In this document: positions 41,645-51,093 of the stretch, piece after piece
How positions within the stretch are numbered: position 1 is the stretch's first letter
Layout of the letters: each line of letters starts with the position of its first letter
Assembly: GCA_045430285.1 (NCBI GenBank)
Contig: JAILXV010000002.1
Location: forward strand, 186,001 to 250,000
Direction: 5' to 3'
Origin: Agarilytica sp045430285
GTDB taxonomy: Bacteria; Pseudomonadota; Gammaproteobacteria; Pseudomonadales; Cellvibrionaceae
DNA: 64,000 nt
The notes under the pieces: generated by a model
Told to the model about the DNA's origin: nothing
What the model saw: only the letters and a program-made list of their open reading frames with translations
Database searches by the model: none
Program-made: the position numbers and the translations under genes

Positions 41645-44600
41645 ATGAAACGTCTAATGCATCGAGCGGGCACCTTGCCATTTCTCATCGCGGTTTTCTT
41701 AAATGCCTTTGTCGATCTGGGGCATAAAATCGTCATCCAGAATACGATATTCAAGATTCACGATGGCCCTCACCAGATTGTCTTAACCGCCATTCTCAAT
41801 GCGCTTATTTTATTGCCCTTCATATTGCTGTTCAGCCCCGCTGGTTTCGCTTCCGACCGCTACCCAAAACATAAAGTTATGCGGGCAACGGCATGGGTTG
41901 CTGTAGCCCTAACAACAAGCATTACGCTTTGTTATGTCATGGGCTGGTTTTGGGCCTCCTTTGCGATGACCTTTTTACTAGCGGCGCAATCAGCGCTCTA
42001 CTCACCCGCCAAGTTTGGTTACATTAGGGGGTTCTTTGGGAAAGAGCATTTAGCCGAGGCAAACGGCATTGTCTCCGCGATCTCGATTATTGCAATTCTC
42101 ACCGGCACCTTTGCTTTTTCGATCGTATTCGAATCAGTCTTTCCCGAAGGGGCATCCACCAAAACAGAAGTATTAACAACACTGGTACCTGTTGGGCTAA
42201 TATTGATGACAACGAGTATTGTCGAACTCATTATGATGTACCGACTACCTCAAGCCGATACCCCTGTACCTTCGACCGCTGGCCCAACAAAGTTCTCACA
42301 AACATTTTCTAGCGCATTACTTAAGTCCAACTTACAACCGGTCTTAAAGCGGGACGTTATTCGTCTTTCTATCGTTGGCCTTGCGATGTTTTGGTCCATC
42401 GGACAAGTCATGCTCGCCGCATTTCCTGCTTTCGCAAAAGCCCAAACAGGTGAAAGTAACACCATTATTATTCAGGCCATATTGGGCGCTTCGGGTTTAG
42501 GCATTGCGCTCGGCTCGATGATCGCCAGTCGCGTGTCTAAAAACTATATCGAAACAGGCTTAATCCCCGTCGGCGCCGCGGGGATTGCACTCGGCTTAGC
42601 TTTTTTGCCCACACTCGACAGCCAAATCATGATGGGGCTCGATTTTTTCTTTATTGGTGCAATGGGCGGTATTTTTATCGTACCCCTGAACGCCATGGTT
42701 CAGTTTTATGCCAATGAACATGAGCTTGGAAAAGTATTGGCGGGAAATAACCTTATCCAAAATATCGCCATGTTTTCGTTTTTATGTGTGACCGTCAGTT
42801 TCGCCTTACTCGGGATCAGCGCCAAACAGTTACTAATCTTCACTGCGGTTTTTGCATTCTTAGGCGGGTGTTACACCGTGTCGAAACTGCCACAAAGCCT
42901 GGTGCGTTTTGTCCTGTCGATGCTAATCTCGGGGCGCTACCGCGTTAACGTTCAAGGCATGAAGAACATACCGAGTGAGGGCGGTGTATTGTTATTGGGA
43001 AATCACATTACTTGGATCGATTGGGCAATCATTCAAATCGCTAGCCCCCGCCCAGTGCAATTTGTGATGCACAAACGGATTTATGAACGCTGGTACCTTA
43101 CCTGGTTTTTCAAAATGTTTGGCTGCGTGCCGATAGAAAAAGGCGCAAGCAGTAAAGGCTCGCTAGACACGATTACTCATTTGCTCAACCAGGGCAATGT
43201 CGTCTGTCTTTTCCCTGAAGGTTCACTGAGCCGAACGGGGCACCTCGGCGAATTTAAACATGGATTTGAGCGCGCCGCCACACAATGCAATGACGATGTC
43301 GTTATTCAACCGTTTTACCTCAGGGGACTTTGGGGTAGCCAGTTTTCCTATTCATCCGAGAGACTTAAACAACAAACGAACGATACGTGGAAACGCGAAA
43401 TCATCATTGCCTTTGGCGAGCCGATTGATAAAAACACTAAATCCGATCTTGTAAAACGTCGGATATTTGATCTCTCTGTTTCATCTTGGCAAATCTATGC
43501 AGAAACGCTACCGAGCTTGGCACACGCATGGATAGACACCTGTAAAAACCGATCTAAATCACTGGCGATTGCAGACACATCGACTCATCAAGAAATGTCT
43601 TCAGAACGACTACTCACTGCCGCTATTGCATTTTCAAAACGCATAAAACAACTAAGCCCAGAACAAAACATTGGACTACTGGTGCCCACCAGTACCGGAG
43701 GTGTCATCGCCAACATGGCTACCTTGCTACTCGGGAAGACGATTGTAAATTTAAATTACACCGCAAACCCCAGCACCATGACATCGGCGCTGGAACAGGC
43801 AAATATCAAAACAATCTACACATCACGAATATTTTTAAAGAAATTAACAGGGAAGGGCCTTGATTTTTCACCATGCCTACAGCACAAAAACATTATTTAT
43901 CTCGAGGATTTAAAACAAGACATTTCAAATATTGAATTATTGCGAACATTAGTCCACGTAAAAATACTCCCGACATTTTTATTAAAACGCTGGGCTTGCC
44001 GGCATCAGGACCCCCAAAAAACGGCCACGATCTTATTTTCCAGCGGCAGCGAAGGCACGCCCAAAGGCATATGCTTGAGCCACACCAATATAATGGCGAA
44101 CATTAAACAAATTTCAAACGTATTGAATATGGAAGAAAAGGATGCCGTTATGGCTTCTCTGCCATTATTTCATGCATTCGGGCTTACGGTAACGCAGCTT
44201 CTCCCACTCATTGAAGGACTCCCAATGGTTTGTCATGCGGACCCGACGGATGCTGTAGGCACCGCCAAAGCTATCGCAAAATATAGCGCGACCATTATGT
44301 GTGGCACATCCACATTTTTACGCCTATATACACGTAACAAAAAAGTTCATCCGCTTATGTTGAAGAGTTTACGTGTTGTAATTTCTGGGGCCGAAAAACT
44401 CAATCCGGAAGTAAGAAATGCCTTTAAGCTAAAATTCAATAAGGATATTTTAGAGGGTTATGGCGCAACCGAGACGACACCTGTGGCAAGCGTCAACATA
44501 CCCAATACATTGGATACCAGTAGTTGGAAAATCCAACTCGGGGAAAAACTCGGTACTGTAGGCATGCCCTTGCCTGGCACTAGCTTCAAAATTGTCGATC

Positions 44601-45127
44601 CGAAAACCTGGCAAGAGCTACCTTCTGGACAACACGGTATGATTCTTATTGGCGGCGCACAGATAATGCAAGGCTACTTAAACGCTCCTGAAAAAACCTC
44701 ATCTGTCATACGTACGGTCGACAACGCGCGTTGGTATGTTACGGGCGACAAAGGCCACCTGGACGAAGATGGGTTTTTAACTATTGTGGATCGATACTCG
44801 CGCTTCGCTAAGCTCGGCGGAGAAATGGTAAGCTTAAGTGCCGTTGAGGAGGCCGTAGTAACAACCTTCGCTGATAAATATCCGGATCTTGACGTAGTGG
44901 CTGTCAATTTACCCGATGAGAAAAAGGGTGAAAAAATTATCGTACTGAGCGAAGAAGACATAGCCATAACGGAATTGAAAGCCGCGATGTTAGAGAATCA
45001 ATACAACGGTTTGATGATCCCAAACGAAATTATTATCGTAAATACTTTACCAAAACTTGGGTCTGGGAAAACTGACTTTACTCAGGCAAAGACACTCGCC
45101 TCGAATGCCACGATGGGCGCAAGCTAA
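41645..45127 (+). CDS. aas: Three-domain lysophospholipid transporter / acyltransferase / acyl-ACP synthetase (Aas-like)
   Basis: A 1160-residue fusion for phospholipid repair: lysophospholipid import, acyl activation and re-acylation. Residues 1-410 are an MFS transporter like LplT. About 430-640 are a PlsC-type acyltransferase with HITWIDW (HX4D, near 452) and FPEGSLSRTGHL (near 523). About 660-1150 are an AMP-forming acyl-ACP synthetase with ILFSSGSEGTPKGICLS (near 796), YGATETTPVAS and a C-terminal LGSGKTDF lysine. In E. coli lplT and aas are separate genes; here all three parts are in one chain, a fusion known from other proteobacteria. The folK-like gene starts 2 nt after its stop. Confidence 0.93.
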   Translation: MKRLMHRAGTLPFLIAVFLNAFVDLGHKIVIQNTIFKIHDGPHQIVLTAILNALILLPFILLFSPAGFASDRYPKHKVMRATAWVAVALTTSITLCYVMGWFWASFAMTFLLAAQSALYSPAKFGYIRGFFGKEHLAEANGIVSAISIIAILTGTFAFSIVFESVFPEGASTKTEVLTTLVPVGLILMTTSIVELIMMYRLPQADTPVPSTAGPTKFSQTFSSALLKSNLQPVLKRDVIRLSIVGLAMFWSIGQVMLAAFPAFAKAQTGESNTIIIQAILGASGLGIALGSMIASRVSKNYIETGLIPVGAAGIALGLAFLPTLDSQIMMGLDFFFIGAMGGIFIVPLNAMVQFYANEHELGKVLAGNNLIQNIAMFSFLCVTVSFALLGISAKQLLIFTAVFAFLGGCYTVSKLPQSLVRFVLSMLISGRYRVNVQGMKNIPSEGGVLLLGNHITWIDWAIIQIASPRPVQFVMHKRIYERWYLTWFFKMFGCVPIEKGASSKGSLDTITHLLNQGNVVCLFPEGSLSRTGHLGEFKHGFERAATQCNDDVVIQPFYLRGLWGSQFSYSSERLKQQTNDTWKREIIIAFGEPIDKNTKSDLVKRRIFDLSVSSWQIYAETLPSLAHAWIDTCKNRSKSLAIADTSTHQEMSSERLLTAAIAFSKRIKQLSPEQNIGLLVPTSTGGVIANMATLLLGKTIVNLNYTANPSTMTSALEQANIKTIYTSRIFLKKLTGKGLDFSPCLQHKNIIYLEDLKQDISNIELLRTLVHVKILPTFLLKRWACRHQDPQKTATILFSSGSEGTPKGICLSHTNIMANIKQISNVLNMEEKDAVMASLPLFHAFGLTVTQLLPLIEGLPMVCHADPTDAVGTAKAIAKYSATIMCGTSTFLRLYTRNKKVHPLMLKSLRVVISGAEKLNPEVRNAFKLKFNKDILEGYGATETTPVASVNIPNTLDTSSWKIQLGEKLGTVGMPLPGTSFKIVDPKTWQELPSGQHGMILIGGAQIMQGYLNAPEKTSSVIRTVDNARWYVTGDKGHLDEDGFLTIVDRYSRFAKLGGEMVSLSAVEEAVVTTFADKYPDLDVVAVNLPDEKKGEKIIVLSEEDIAITELKAAMLENQYNGLMIPNEIIIVNTLPKLGSGKTDFTQAKTLASNATMGAS

Positions 45128-45129
45128 GT

Positions 45130-45654
45130 ATGTACTACTACCTTTCAATAGGCTCGAATATCGAGCCCAAACTAAACTCCGTACGCATCATTACGCAGAT
45201 GCTAAAACACTTTGGCCCGCTGGTATCCTACCCTTTTGTACGCACAACGCCCGACAAGATTACGACAAACCACAGTTTTCTTAATTCTGTTGCTATTGTG
45301 CGTTCATCACTCGGCCCTGCTGACGTTAAACGAATACTAAATAGTATAGAAACATCTCTTGGGCGAGACCGAGAGGATCCCGAAAAGAGCGTAAAAGACA
45401 GGACTGCTGATATCGATATTTTGGGTTACGACACCGAAATAAATATCGACTATTTCCACACCTTTGACGAACCTTATATCAATTTCAAACCTTATACAGC
45501 GCGCGACTTTGAGCATATGGAAGCACTTGGTTTACCTCGTACCGAGGGCGCGGCCACCATCCACTTTGATAGTCGCTCCGGTCATATACGGATTCTCGAT
45601 AACACTGCTGATCGCTTGGAATATTGGCATAAATCCTCCTTCGCAATTGAGTAG
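45130..45654 (+). CDS. FolK-like pterin pyrophosphokinase
   Basis: A 174-residue protein resembling 6-hydroxymethyl-7,8-dihydropterin pyrophosphokinase. The N-terminus YYYLSIGSNIEPKLNSVR, the NHSFLNSVAIV strand and the catalytic signature RTADIDILGYD (RxxDxDIL) are all present. The usual C-terminal PHPR...RAFVLVPL block is absent; the C-terminal 60 residues are atypical. The last 123 bp are antisense to the 3' end of the SDR gene, a long overlap. Starting 2 nt after the aas-like stop, it is probably translated from the same transcript. Its neighbour is FolM-like, so a role in a monapterin side path is plausible. Confidence 0.8.
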   Translation: MYYYLSIGSNIEPKLNSVRIITQMLKHFGPLVSYPFVRTTPDKITTNHSFLNSVAIVRSSLGPADVKRILNSIETSLGRDREDPEKSVKDRTADIDILGYDTEINIDYFHTFDEPYINFKPYTARDFEHMEALGLPRTEGAATIHFDSRSGHIRILDNTADRLEYWHKSSFAIE

Positions 45655-46254
45655 CGTTTCACTTAGCACTTGTGCTTTTTCAGCATCGTTATGTGTATCT
45701 AAAAATTTAATCGGGCCTGGCTGAATACTGTTGACTCGAATACCTGGCGCAAATTTTTTGGCAAAACCTTTCGACAAATTTTCCAAGCCCGCCTTTGTTG
45801 CGCAATACAGCGTATACGCCTTATTTGGGTTTTCTGCGTATATATCAGTAATATGCACAACAACCCCTGGCTGATCTTCACGATATAAACATTCTTTTAA
45901 GCCTTCATTTAATTGTGCAGGCATTGCCATATGCACATCAAAACTTTGTTGAAATATTTCACGAGAAAATTCTGTGTTTGTCTCAAATATGGACGCGTTA
46001 TGAATAACAATATCGATGTGTGGGTACGAAGATGTCACCACTGAAATGGTACGCGCAATATTTTTCTCATGATATTCCTCAAGCTCAAAACACGCTAACT
46101 GCGTCTCAAAACGTTCAGCGAGTTGATGAAGTTCTCTCGATATAGAGCGTGTAAGCGCAATCACATTACAATCTTGATGGCAAAACTGCTCGCACAAAAA
46201 CAAGCCTAAACGGCGACTTGCACCAGTAATTAACACGGTTTTTTGGGCAGGCAT
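45532..46254 (-). CDS. FolM-like SDR, dihydromonapterin reductase type
   Basis: A 240-residue short-chain dehydrogenase. The cofactor motif is TGASRRLG, with the Arg (TGx3RxG) that separates FolM/pteridine reductase PTR1 from most SDRs (TGxxxGIG). The catalytic region has IHNASIF, a Ser/Thr-Asp step at VHITDIY, and YTLYCATKAGLEN (YxxxK). The C-terminus ITGATIKVDGGRAL type block is conserved and lies inside the overlap with folK. FolM makes tetrahydromonapterin, a cofactor of phenylalanine hydroxylase in Pseudomonas. The pairing with a FolK-like gene supports a pterin role. Confidence 0.82.
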   Translation of the reverse strand: MPAQKTVLITGASRRLGLFLCEQFCHQDCNVIALTRSISRELHQLAERFETQLACFELEEYHEKNIARTISVVTSSYPHIDIVIHNASIFETNTEFSREIFQQSFDVHMAMPAQLNEGLKECLYREDQPGVVVHITDIYAENPNKAYTLYCATKAGLENLSKGFAKKFAPGIRVNSIQPGPIKFLDTHNDAEKAQVLSETLLNCEGGFMPIFQAISSVIENPYMTGATIKVDGGRALGTR

Positions 46255-46512
46255 AGGCGGGTTCTCTCTGTGTTAGGCTATTTCGCGCGGTGAATTATCG
46301 GCTATTTTACAGATATTTTCCCCCGTCACATGACAGGTGATTCGGATAATGCTTCCCCTTTTGGCAGCACACAATACTCACAACATAATATTAGACAAGC
46401 CTAATATATCAAACGTGCGCTTACTTAGCCTATAAACATAGGAAAATAATGAGGTGTTGATCTGTATTTTCTTACGAAGCGTATAACGGCAGCCGGAAAC
46501 TGCTACCCGAAC

Positions 46513-46749
46513 TTAGAAACCGAGCTCGGATAGCATGTCTTTACGGCTGGAAATCATCTCTGAATAGGTATCTTGTGTCCGTTTGTCGATATGGCCATCG
46601 AGCATGAACAAGCGCTCGAGTTGCCGTTCTAGGCAGGATATTTCTCGTTCTAAACGTCTGATTAGTAGGCCGCTTTCATGCTTGAATCGACTTTCGTCGT
46701 GACCAAAATAATCTTTATTTTCTAAAATTTTACGCTGGAGTCTAGTCAT
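46513..46749 (-). CDS. Small charged helical protein
   Basis: A 78-residue, very charged protein (MTRLQRKILENKDYFGHDES...) predicted to be one long helix or coiled coil, with no signal or membrane segment. The ATG at 46749 is preceded by AAAGAG; a GTG eight codons upstream is an alternative. No family recognised with confidence. It stands alone between two intergenic spacers of about 240-260 bp and could be a small regulatory or structural protein. Confidence 0.6.
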   Translation of the reverse strand: MTRLQRKILENKDYFGHDESRFKHESGLLIRRLEREISCLERQLERLFMLDGHIDKRTQDTYSEMISSRKDMLSELGF

Positions 46750-46988
46750 GGTTCGCTCTTTACGGCCCAACACTTTTGCGTTGTAAGTAATTCGTTAGGC
46801 TTGAGCTATATTAATACCATAAAAATAATCCGATTAATTCGACAAGGTCACAATTTTGTCGGCGCATTCACCACGCCAGTGAAATTTGTCACGTCTAAGT
46901 AAATCGCGTCACCAAAATAAAACTCTTTATTGCACTGCAATATTTATTATCTAATTACTTTTTAATCTATTTAAAACATACGTTTGGA

Positions 46989-47834
46989 TTAAGGCTTAAG
47001 CTGTTGCAAAACTGAATTCCAATTCACGTTTATATCGGCAACCGCAAAAAAATCCGGATTTAAAATATTTTCTTCTGTGTTGTAATCCAGTGCGTTCATA
47101 TCTCGCTTAAGCACCTTTCCGCCCGCCGCACACAATACCGCTTGTGCAGCTGCAGTATCCCATTCGCTCGTGGGCGCAAACCTGGGATAAACATCCGCTA
47201 GGCCTTCGGCAAGTAAACAAAATTTTAACGAGCTGCCTACGGATGTAGTGCTTACGGAACCCAAATCATGTTCTACCGCATCGATAAACTGCTGCGTTTC
47301 TTCACTGAGATGACGCTTGCTCGCGACCACCTCTACATCATTTCCATTACACTTTATTGTTCGGCATGTGATTTTTTGCTTTTTATCACCCTGCAGTTTT
47401 TTCGCCCCTTCACCTATGACACCAACATAAGTCACATCAGTTACCGGCACATACACAACGCCCATTACCGGTGTATGTTTTTCAATGAGTGCGATGTTTA
47501 CGGTAAATTCATCGTTACGATTAATAAATTCTTTTGTTCCATCTAGTGGATCAACAATCCAATAGCGTGGCCAGTGTTGCCTCTCGGAAAATGAAACCAA
47601 TGATGTCTCTTCCGTTAAAACCGGAATTTCTGGTGTTAGTTTTTCGAGCATTTCAACAATCACTTTATTTGCAGCGATATCGGCTTTCGTAACAGGCGAG
47701 TCATCTGATTTTTTCTCGATACCAAAACCATCTTTATCATTGTATACCGCCAAAATTTCTTGACCCGCACACTTTGATATTTCAATTATTTTTTCCGAAA
47801 GCGCATTTAAATCATGTTGTTTTACTTCAGTCAT
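46989..47834 (-). CDS. cysQ: 3'(2'),5'-bisphosphate nucleotidase CysQ
   Basis: A 281-residue inositol-monophosphatase-fold enzyme that hydrolyses PAP to AMP, preventing build-up during sulfate assimilation. Metal and substrate motifs are VLTEETS, WIVDPLDGTKEFI (DPxDGT) and SEWDTAAAQAVL. The ATG at 47834 (MTEVKQHDLN) overlaps the nudE stop by 8 bp, which supports it over upstream in-frame codons inside nudE. The nudE-cysQ pair is conserved in Pseudomonas and relatives. Confidence 0.94.
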   Translation of the reverse strand: MTEVKQHDLNALSEKIIEISKCAGQEILAVYNDKDGFGIEKKSDDSPVTKADIAANKVIVEMLEKLTPEIPVLTEETSLVSFSERQHWPRYWIVDPLDGTKEFINRNDEFTVNIALIEKHTPVMGVVYVPVTDVTYVGVIGEGAKKLQGDKKQKITCRTIKCNGNDVEVVASKRHLSEETQQFIDAVEHDLGSVSTTSVGSSLKFCLLAEGLADVYPRFAPTSEWDTAAAQAVLCAAGGKVLKRDMNALDYNTEENILNPDFFAVADINVNWNSVLQQLKP

Positions 47835-48378
47835 GTGTTTTATCAATCCATTCTTTAGCATAGAAAAGCGCGGCAATAGTTCGCGCTTCAGTGACATCAT
47901 CGCGCATAACAATAGACGCAAGATCATTAAAAGGCATCAAGTGCACACCTAAGTCTTCAGGCTCGTCGCCAAGTAGTTTTTCTTCATATAACCCACGCGC
48001 TAGAATAACTTGGGTTTGGTGCTGCATATAGTTGGGCGATTGGGCCATACTTTTTAGCCATTCAAGTTGGGTGGCGCCGTAACCCGCCTCTTCTTTTAAC
48101 TCACGATTTGCCGCTTCCAGGTAGGTTTCCCCTTCGTCAACTTTCCCTTTAGGCAGGCACAGCTCATATCGCTCAACGCCCGCGCCGTACTCCTCAATAA
48201 GCACAACCGTGTCATCGTTTAACAGCGGTACAATAATGACAGCAGCATGCTCTCCGGCCTTTAAATATTCGTAGGTGCGTTGCTCACCGTTACTAAATTC
48301 CAGCTCTACGCGGTCCACTTTAAATAAATGGCTGTCGCTCACTTCGTGGCGAGTGAGAATCTTTGGCGCATCAGGCAT
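47827..48378 (-). CDS. nudE: ADP-compounds hydrolase NudE
   Basis: A 183-residue Nudix hydrolase acting on ADP-ribose, Ap3A and NADH-type dinucleotides. The Nudix box is GKVDEGETYLEAANRELKEE followed by AG, preceded by VERYELCLPKG, typical of NudE/ADP-ribose pyrophosphatases. The ATG at 48378 (MPDAPKILTR) is used; a GTG four codons upstream keeps the frame open. It is divergent from yrfG and overlaps cysQ at its 3' end, an arrangement seen across gammaproteobacteria. Confidence 0.92.
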   Translation of the reverse strand: MPDAPKILTRHEVSDSHLFKVDRVELEFSNGEQRTYEYLKAGEHAAVIIVPLLNDDTVVLIEEYGAGVERYELCLPKGKVDEGETYLEAANRELKEEAGYGATQLEWLKSMAQSPNYMQHQTQVILARGLYEEKLLGDEPEDLGVHLMPFNDLASIVMRDDVTEARTIAALFYAKEWIDKTHD

Positions 48379-48494
48379 AATAGTTTCCACTTGTTGGGAA
48401 ATTGATCGAACGATACTAACAAGCTGTTTAGGCGTTCCGACCAGATATTATCGGTACGCTCTTTCTGGTACAACTCGGGCACATTATACCGCTT

Positions 48495-49157
48495 ATGATC
48501 GACTGGCATACGATAGATACAGTTCTTCTCGATATGGACGGCACACTGCTGGACCTGCATTTTGACTATTATTTTTGGTTTACCCATTTGCCCGAGCGCT
48601 ATGCACAATCACATGATCTTCCACTTGAAGAAGCTCAAGCTTATCTGGGGGATAAGATTAAGCAATATGAAGGCACCCTTCAGTGGTATTGCCTGGATCA
48701 TTGGTCCGAGATGATCGATATGGATGTACCCGCGTTAAAAGGCGAAGTTCGCCATAAGATCAAGATTCGGCCACATACTGAAACCTTCCTAAAACGCTTA
48801 AACGCGCTAGGGAAGAAAGTGGTGCTTATCACTAATTCTCACCCCAAGGGGCTTTCGTTAAAACTCGAAGTCACGGAAATTGACCAATGGCTCGATATTG
48901 TCATTTCATCTCATGAGTTTCAAAAACCGAAGGAAGAACAGGATTTTTGGCATCAGCTGATCGCTAGAGAACATTTCGACAAAAAGAGAACGCTGTTCAT
49001 TGACGATACGCCGCGCATACTCCGCAGCGCGCAAACCTTTGGTATTGAGCAGCTTGTTTGCATCACTTCTCCTGATAGTCAGCGTCCGCCACATCTCCCA
49101 GAAGAGTTTTTAGGCATAGAACATTTCGATGAAATTATGCCGCCAGAAGCCTTATAA
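48495..49157 (+). CDS. yrfG: HAD-family GMP/IMP nucleotidase YrfG
   Basis: A 220-residue HAD phosphatase that dephosphorylates purine nucleotides in E. coli. Motif I is VLLDMDGTLLDLHFD near residue 10, motif II VVLITNSHP, and motif III/IV KKRTLFIDDTPRILRSA. The cap sequence YFWFTHLPERYAQ is characteristic of YrfG. It lies divergent from nudE and upstream of hslR-hslO, the standard gammaproteobacterial order. Confidence 0.92.
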   Translation: MIDWHTIDTVLLDMDGTLLDLHFDYYFWFTHLPERYAQSHDLPLEEAQAYLGDKIKQYEGTLQWYCLDHWSEMIDMDVPALKGEVRHKIKIRPHTETFLKRLNALGKKVVLITNSHPKGLSLKLEVTEIDQWLDIVISSHEFQKPKEEQDFWHQLIAREHFDKKRTLFIDDTPRILRSAQTFGIEQLVCITSPDSQRPPHLPEEFLGIEHFDEIMPPEAL

Positions 49158-49208
49158 TAGCTTTATTGTGTGCCAATACAACGAACTGAGAAGCGATAAT
49201 ACAGACTG

Positions 49209-49622
49209 ATGAACACAAGCACTTCCGAGCTATCACGGGTCAGAATTGATAAGTGGCTTTGGGCTGCTCGTTTTTTTAAAACCCGCTCACTGGCAAAGCA
49301 GGCTATTGAGGGAGGTAAAATCCGAGTCAACGGCGACCGCGCCAAAGCCAGTAAAGAGATCAATACCGGCATGACCTTGACTATTCGCCAAGGCTGGGAT
49401 GACATGGAAGTAGAAGTTATCGCGCTATCCGAAAAAAGGCGTGGCGCTCCTGAGGCCCAGCAGCTTTATAAAGAAACAGAAGCTAGTATCTCTACACGGC
49501 AAACCCGAGCAGCAGAACGAAAAGCCTCCGGTGCAACAGCAAAAACACCAACCAAGCCAACGACCAAAGAGCGTCGGCACTTACAACGAATCAAACGAGA
49601 CATATTGGGCGATCTCGATTAG
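49209..49622 (+). CDS. hslR: Ribosome-associated heat shock protein Hsp15
   Basis: A 137-residue Hsp15 with an S4 RNA-binding domain (about 7-65: VRIDKWLWAARFFKTRSLAK, then GGKIRVNGDRAKAS) and a basic C-terminal tail rich in Arg/Lys. Hsp15 binds stalled 50S subunits carrying nascent chains after heat shock. It is followed 17 nt later by hslO and preceded by yrfG. Confidence 0.93.
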   Translation: MNTSTSELSRVRIDKWLWAARFFKTRSLAKQAIEGGKIRVNGDRAKASKEINTGMTLTIRQGWDDMEVEVIALSEKRRGAPEAQQLYKETEASISTRQTRAAERKASGATAKTPTKPTTKERRHLQRIKRDILGDLD

Positions 49623-49639
49623 AGCGCTCAAAAACAACT

Positions 49640-50527
49640 ATGGATACACACGATACAACCCAGCGCTTTTTATTCGATAACACGGATATACGAGGCGAAA
49701 CTACGTGCTTAAAAGCCGCGTTCCAAGATGCGTTTTCACATCAGTCAATCCCTGCTGCTCTCATCCCTATATTTGGGCAATTTTTAGCGGCCGCAAGCCT
49801 GCTTTCAGAAGTGCTTAAATTCGAAGGTTTATTAACCTTACAAGCACGCGGCCAGGGTGACATCAGCCTCATTATGGCCGAGGCTAAACATAACGGGGAT
49901 GTAAGAGGTATCGTTCGGATTAACCCAGAGCTCGAATCGGCCCCGAATATTACGGCGCTGGATTTACAAGCGCTACTCGGCGAAGGGTTGCTCACAATTA
50001 CCATCGATCCAGATAAAGGAAAGCGATACCAGGGCATTGTACCGATTGCGCAGACAACCTTAGCCAAATGTCTTGAAGACTATTTTGAACAGTCGGAACA
50101 ATTGCCAACACAAATTCAATTATTCGCAGATACACAGTATTGCGCCGGTCTTTTTTTGCAATGTTTGCCGGCACAACTCATCACCGATGAGGAAGAAAGA
50201 CAAGCGCACTGGGAAACCTGTACTCAGCTTGCAAATACCGTGAAGGCAGAAGAGTTATTTTCGCTCGACAATGAAGAACTGCTAACGCGCTTATTTCACG
50301 AACAAAAATGCCGTGTTTTCCCGAGTAAGGCTATTCAATTTAATTGTTCTTGCGACCGAGAACGCAGTGCGAGCGCGCTTCAATCTTTAGGCTATGAAGA
50401 CGCTCAAGCCTTGCTTCGCGAGCGAGACATTATCAATATTGATTGTCAGTTTTGCGGAAAGATTTATGTGTTCGGAGAACAGTCATTAAGTGAGCTATTT
50501 CCGGAGGGGGATCAATCCATTCATTAA
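49640..50527 (+). CDS. hslO: Redox-regulated chaperone Hsp33
   Basis: A 295-residue Hsp33 holdase activated by oxidation. The N-terminal domain begins TQRFLFDNTDIRGET; the C-terminal zinc site has the paired motifs CSC (FNCSCDRERS) and CxxC (DCQFCGK), whose disulphide formation exposes the client-binding surface. Length is normal. Last gene of the yrfG-hslR-hslO cluster and convergent with chpC. An inverted repeat overlaps its stop. Confidence 0.95.
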   Translation: MDTHDTTQRFLFDNTDIRGETTCLKAAFQDAFSHQSIPAALIPIFGQFLAAASLLSEVLKFEGLLTLQARGQGDISLIMAEAKHNGDVRGIVRINPELESAPNITALDLQALLGEGLLTITIDPDKGKRYQGIVPIAQTTLAKCLEDYFEQSEQLPTQIQLFADTQYCAGLFLQCLPAQLITDEEERQAHWETCTQLANTVKAEELFSLDNEELLTRLFHEQKCRVFPSKAIQFNCSCDRERSASALQSLGYEDAQALLRERDIINIDCQFCGKIYVFGEQSLSELFPEGDQSIH

Positions 50528-50541
50528 AAAATGAATGGATT
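50514..50541. repeat. Inverted repeat overlapping the hslO stop
   Basis: AATCCATTCAT / ATGAATGGATT forms an 11-bp perfect stem with a 6-nt A-rich loop across the hslO stop codon. No T tract follows on either side, so termination, if any, is weak; it could stabilise mRNA ends in this convergent junction. Confidence 0.5.
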
Positions 50542-50610
50542 AAAGCGACTCACTGATCCTTAAGCGCCCCTATTTAAAAGCTGAGTTAAAGGGGGGAGTT
50601 AAGGACTAAA

Positions 50611-51093
50611 TTAAGACGAGCTATCCATAAGGTTGGTATACGCCACTTCCATCGCGGAAATATCTGGAATACAGAACTCTTCCATACCTACCTTTACCGC
50701 CATTAAATCAAAAGGGCGCCGCTCGGTCCCTTCATCCTCACTAATATCCTCATCGGCGATACGCGCCATACGGGGAATACCTTGCGTATGAATTGCAATA
50801 AATTGTAATGATTGATTCACACCTGTGTTATTGAGCACGGCAATTCGGCCATCAGGGTTCAACAGTGTTTGACCGCCATTAATGGCTTCAAAAGATACGA
50901 CCGGCACCTGCAGCCCACGCCAATTGTACATACCCATCAGCCATTCCGGCGCGTTATCAATCGCATCTAAGGGCTTAACCGAACTCATTTCAGCAATCGA
51001 TGTCGTCGGCACGAGTAAGTTGTGATCGACCATGGGCAAGAGCATACAAGGAATTTCTTGGCCGGAGGTTATTGCAAGCTGATGTTCATTCAT
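50611..51093 (-). CDS. chpC: CheW-like coupling protein ChpC
   Basis: A 160-residue CheW-domain protein. Motifs include LLVPTTSIAEM, the conserved WRGLQVPVVSFE strand and the C-terminal FCIPDISAMEV. In Pseudomonas ChpC is an accessory coupling protein of the Chp type IV pilus system, encoded after chpB as here. The ATG overlaps the chpB stop by 4 bp. It is the last gene of the cluster; chpD and chpE are not present downstream, where hslO is convergent. Confidence 0.88.
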   Translation of the reverse strand: MNEHQLAITSGQEIPCMLLPMVDHNLLVPTTSIAEMSSVKPLDAIDNAPEWLMGMYNWRGLQVPVVSFEAINGGQTLLNPDGRIAVLNNTGVNQSLQFIAIHTQGIPRMARIADEDISEDEGTERRPFDLMAVKVGMEEFCIPDISAMEVAYTNLMDSSS

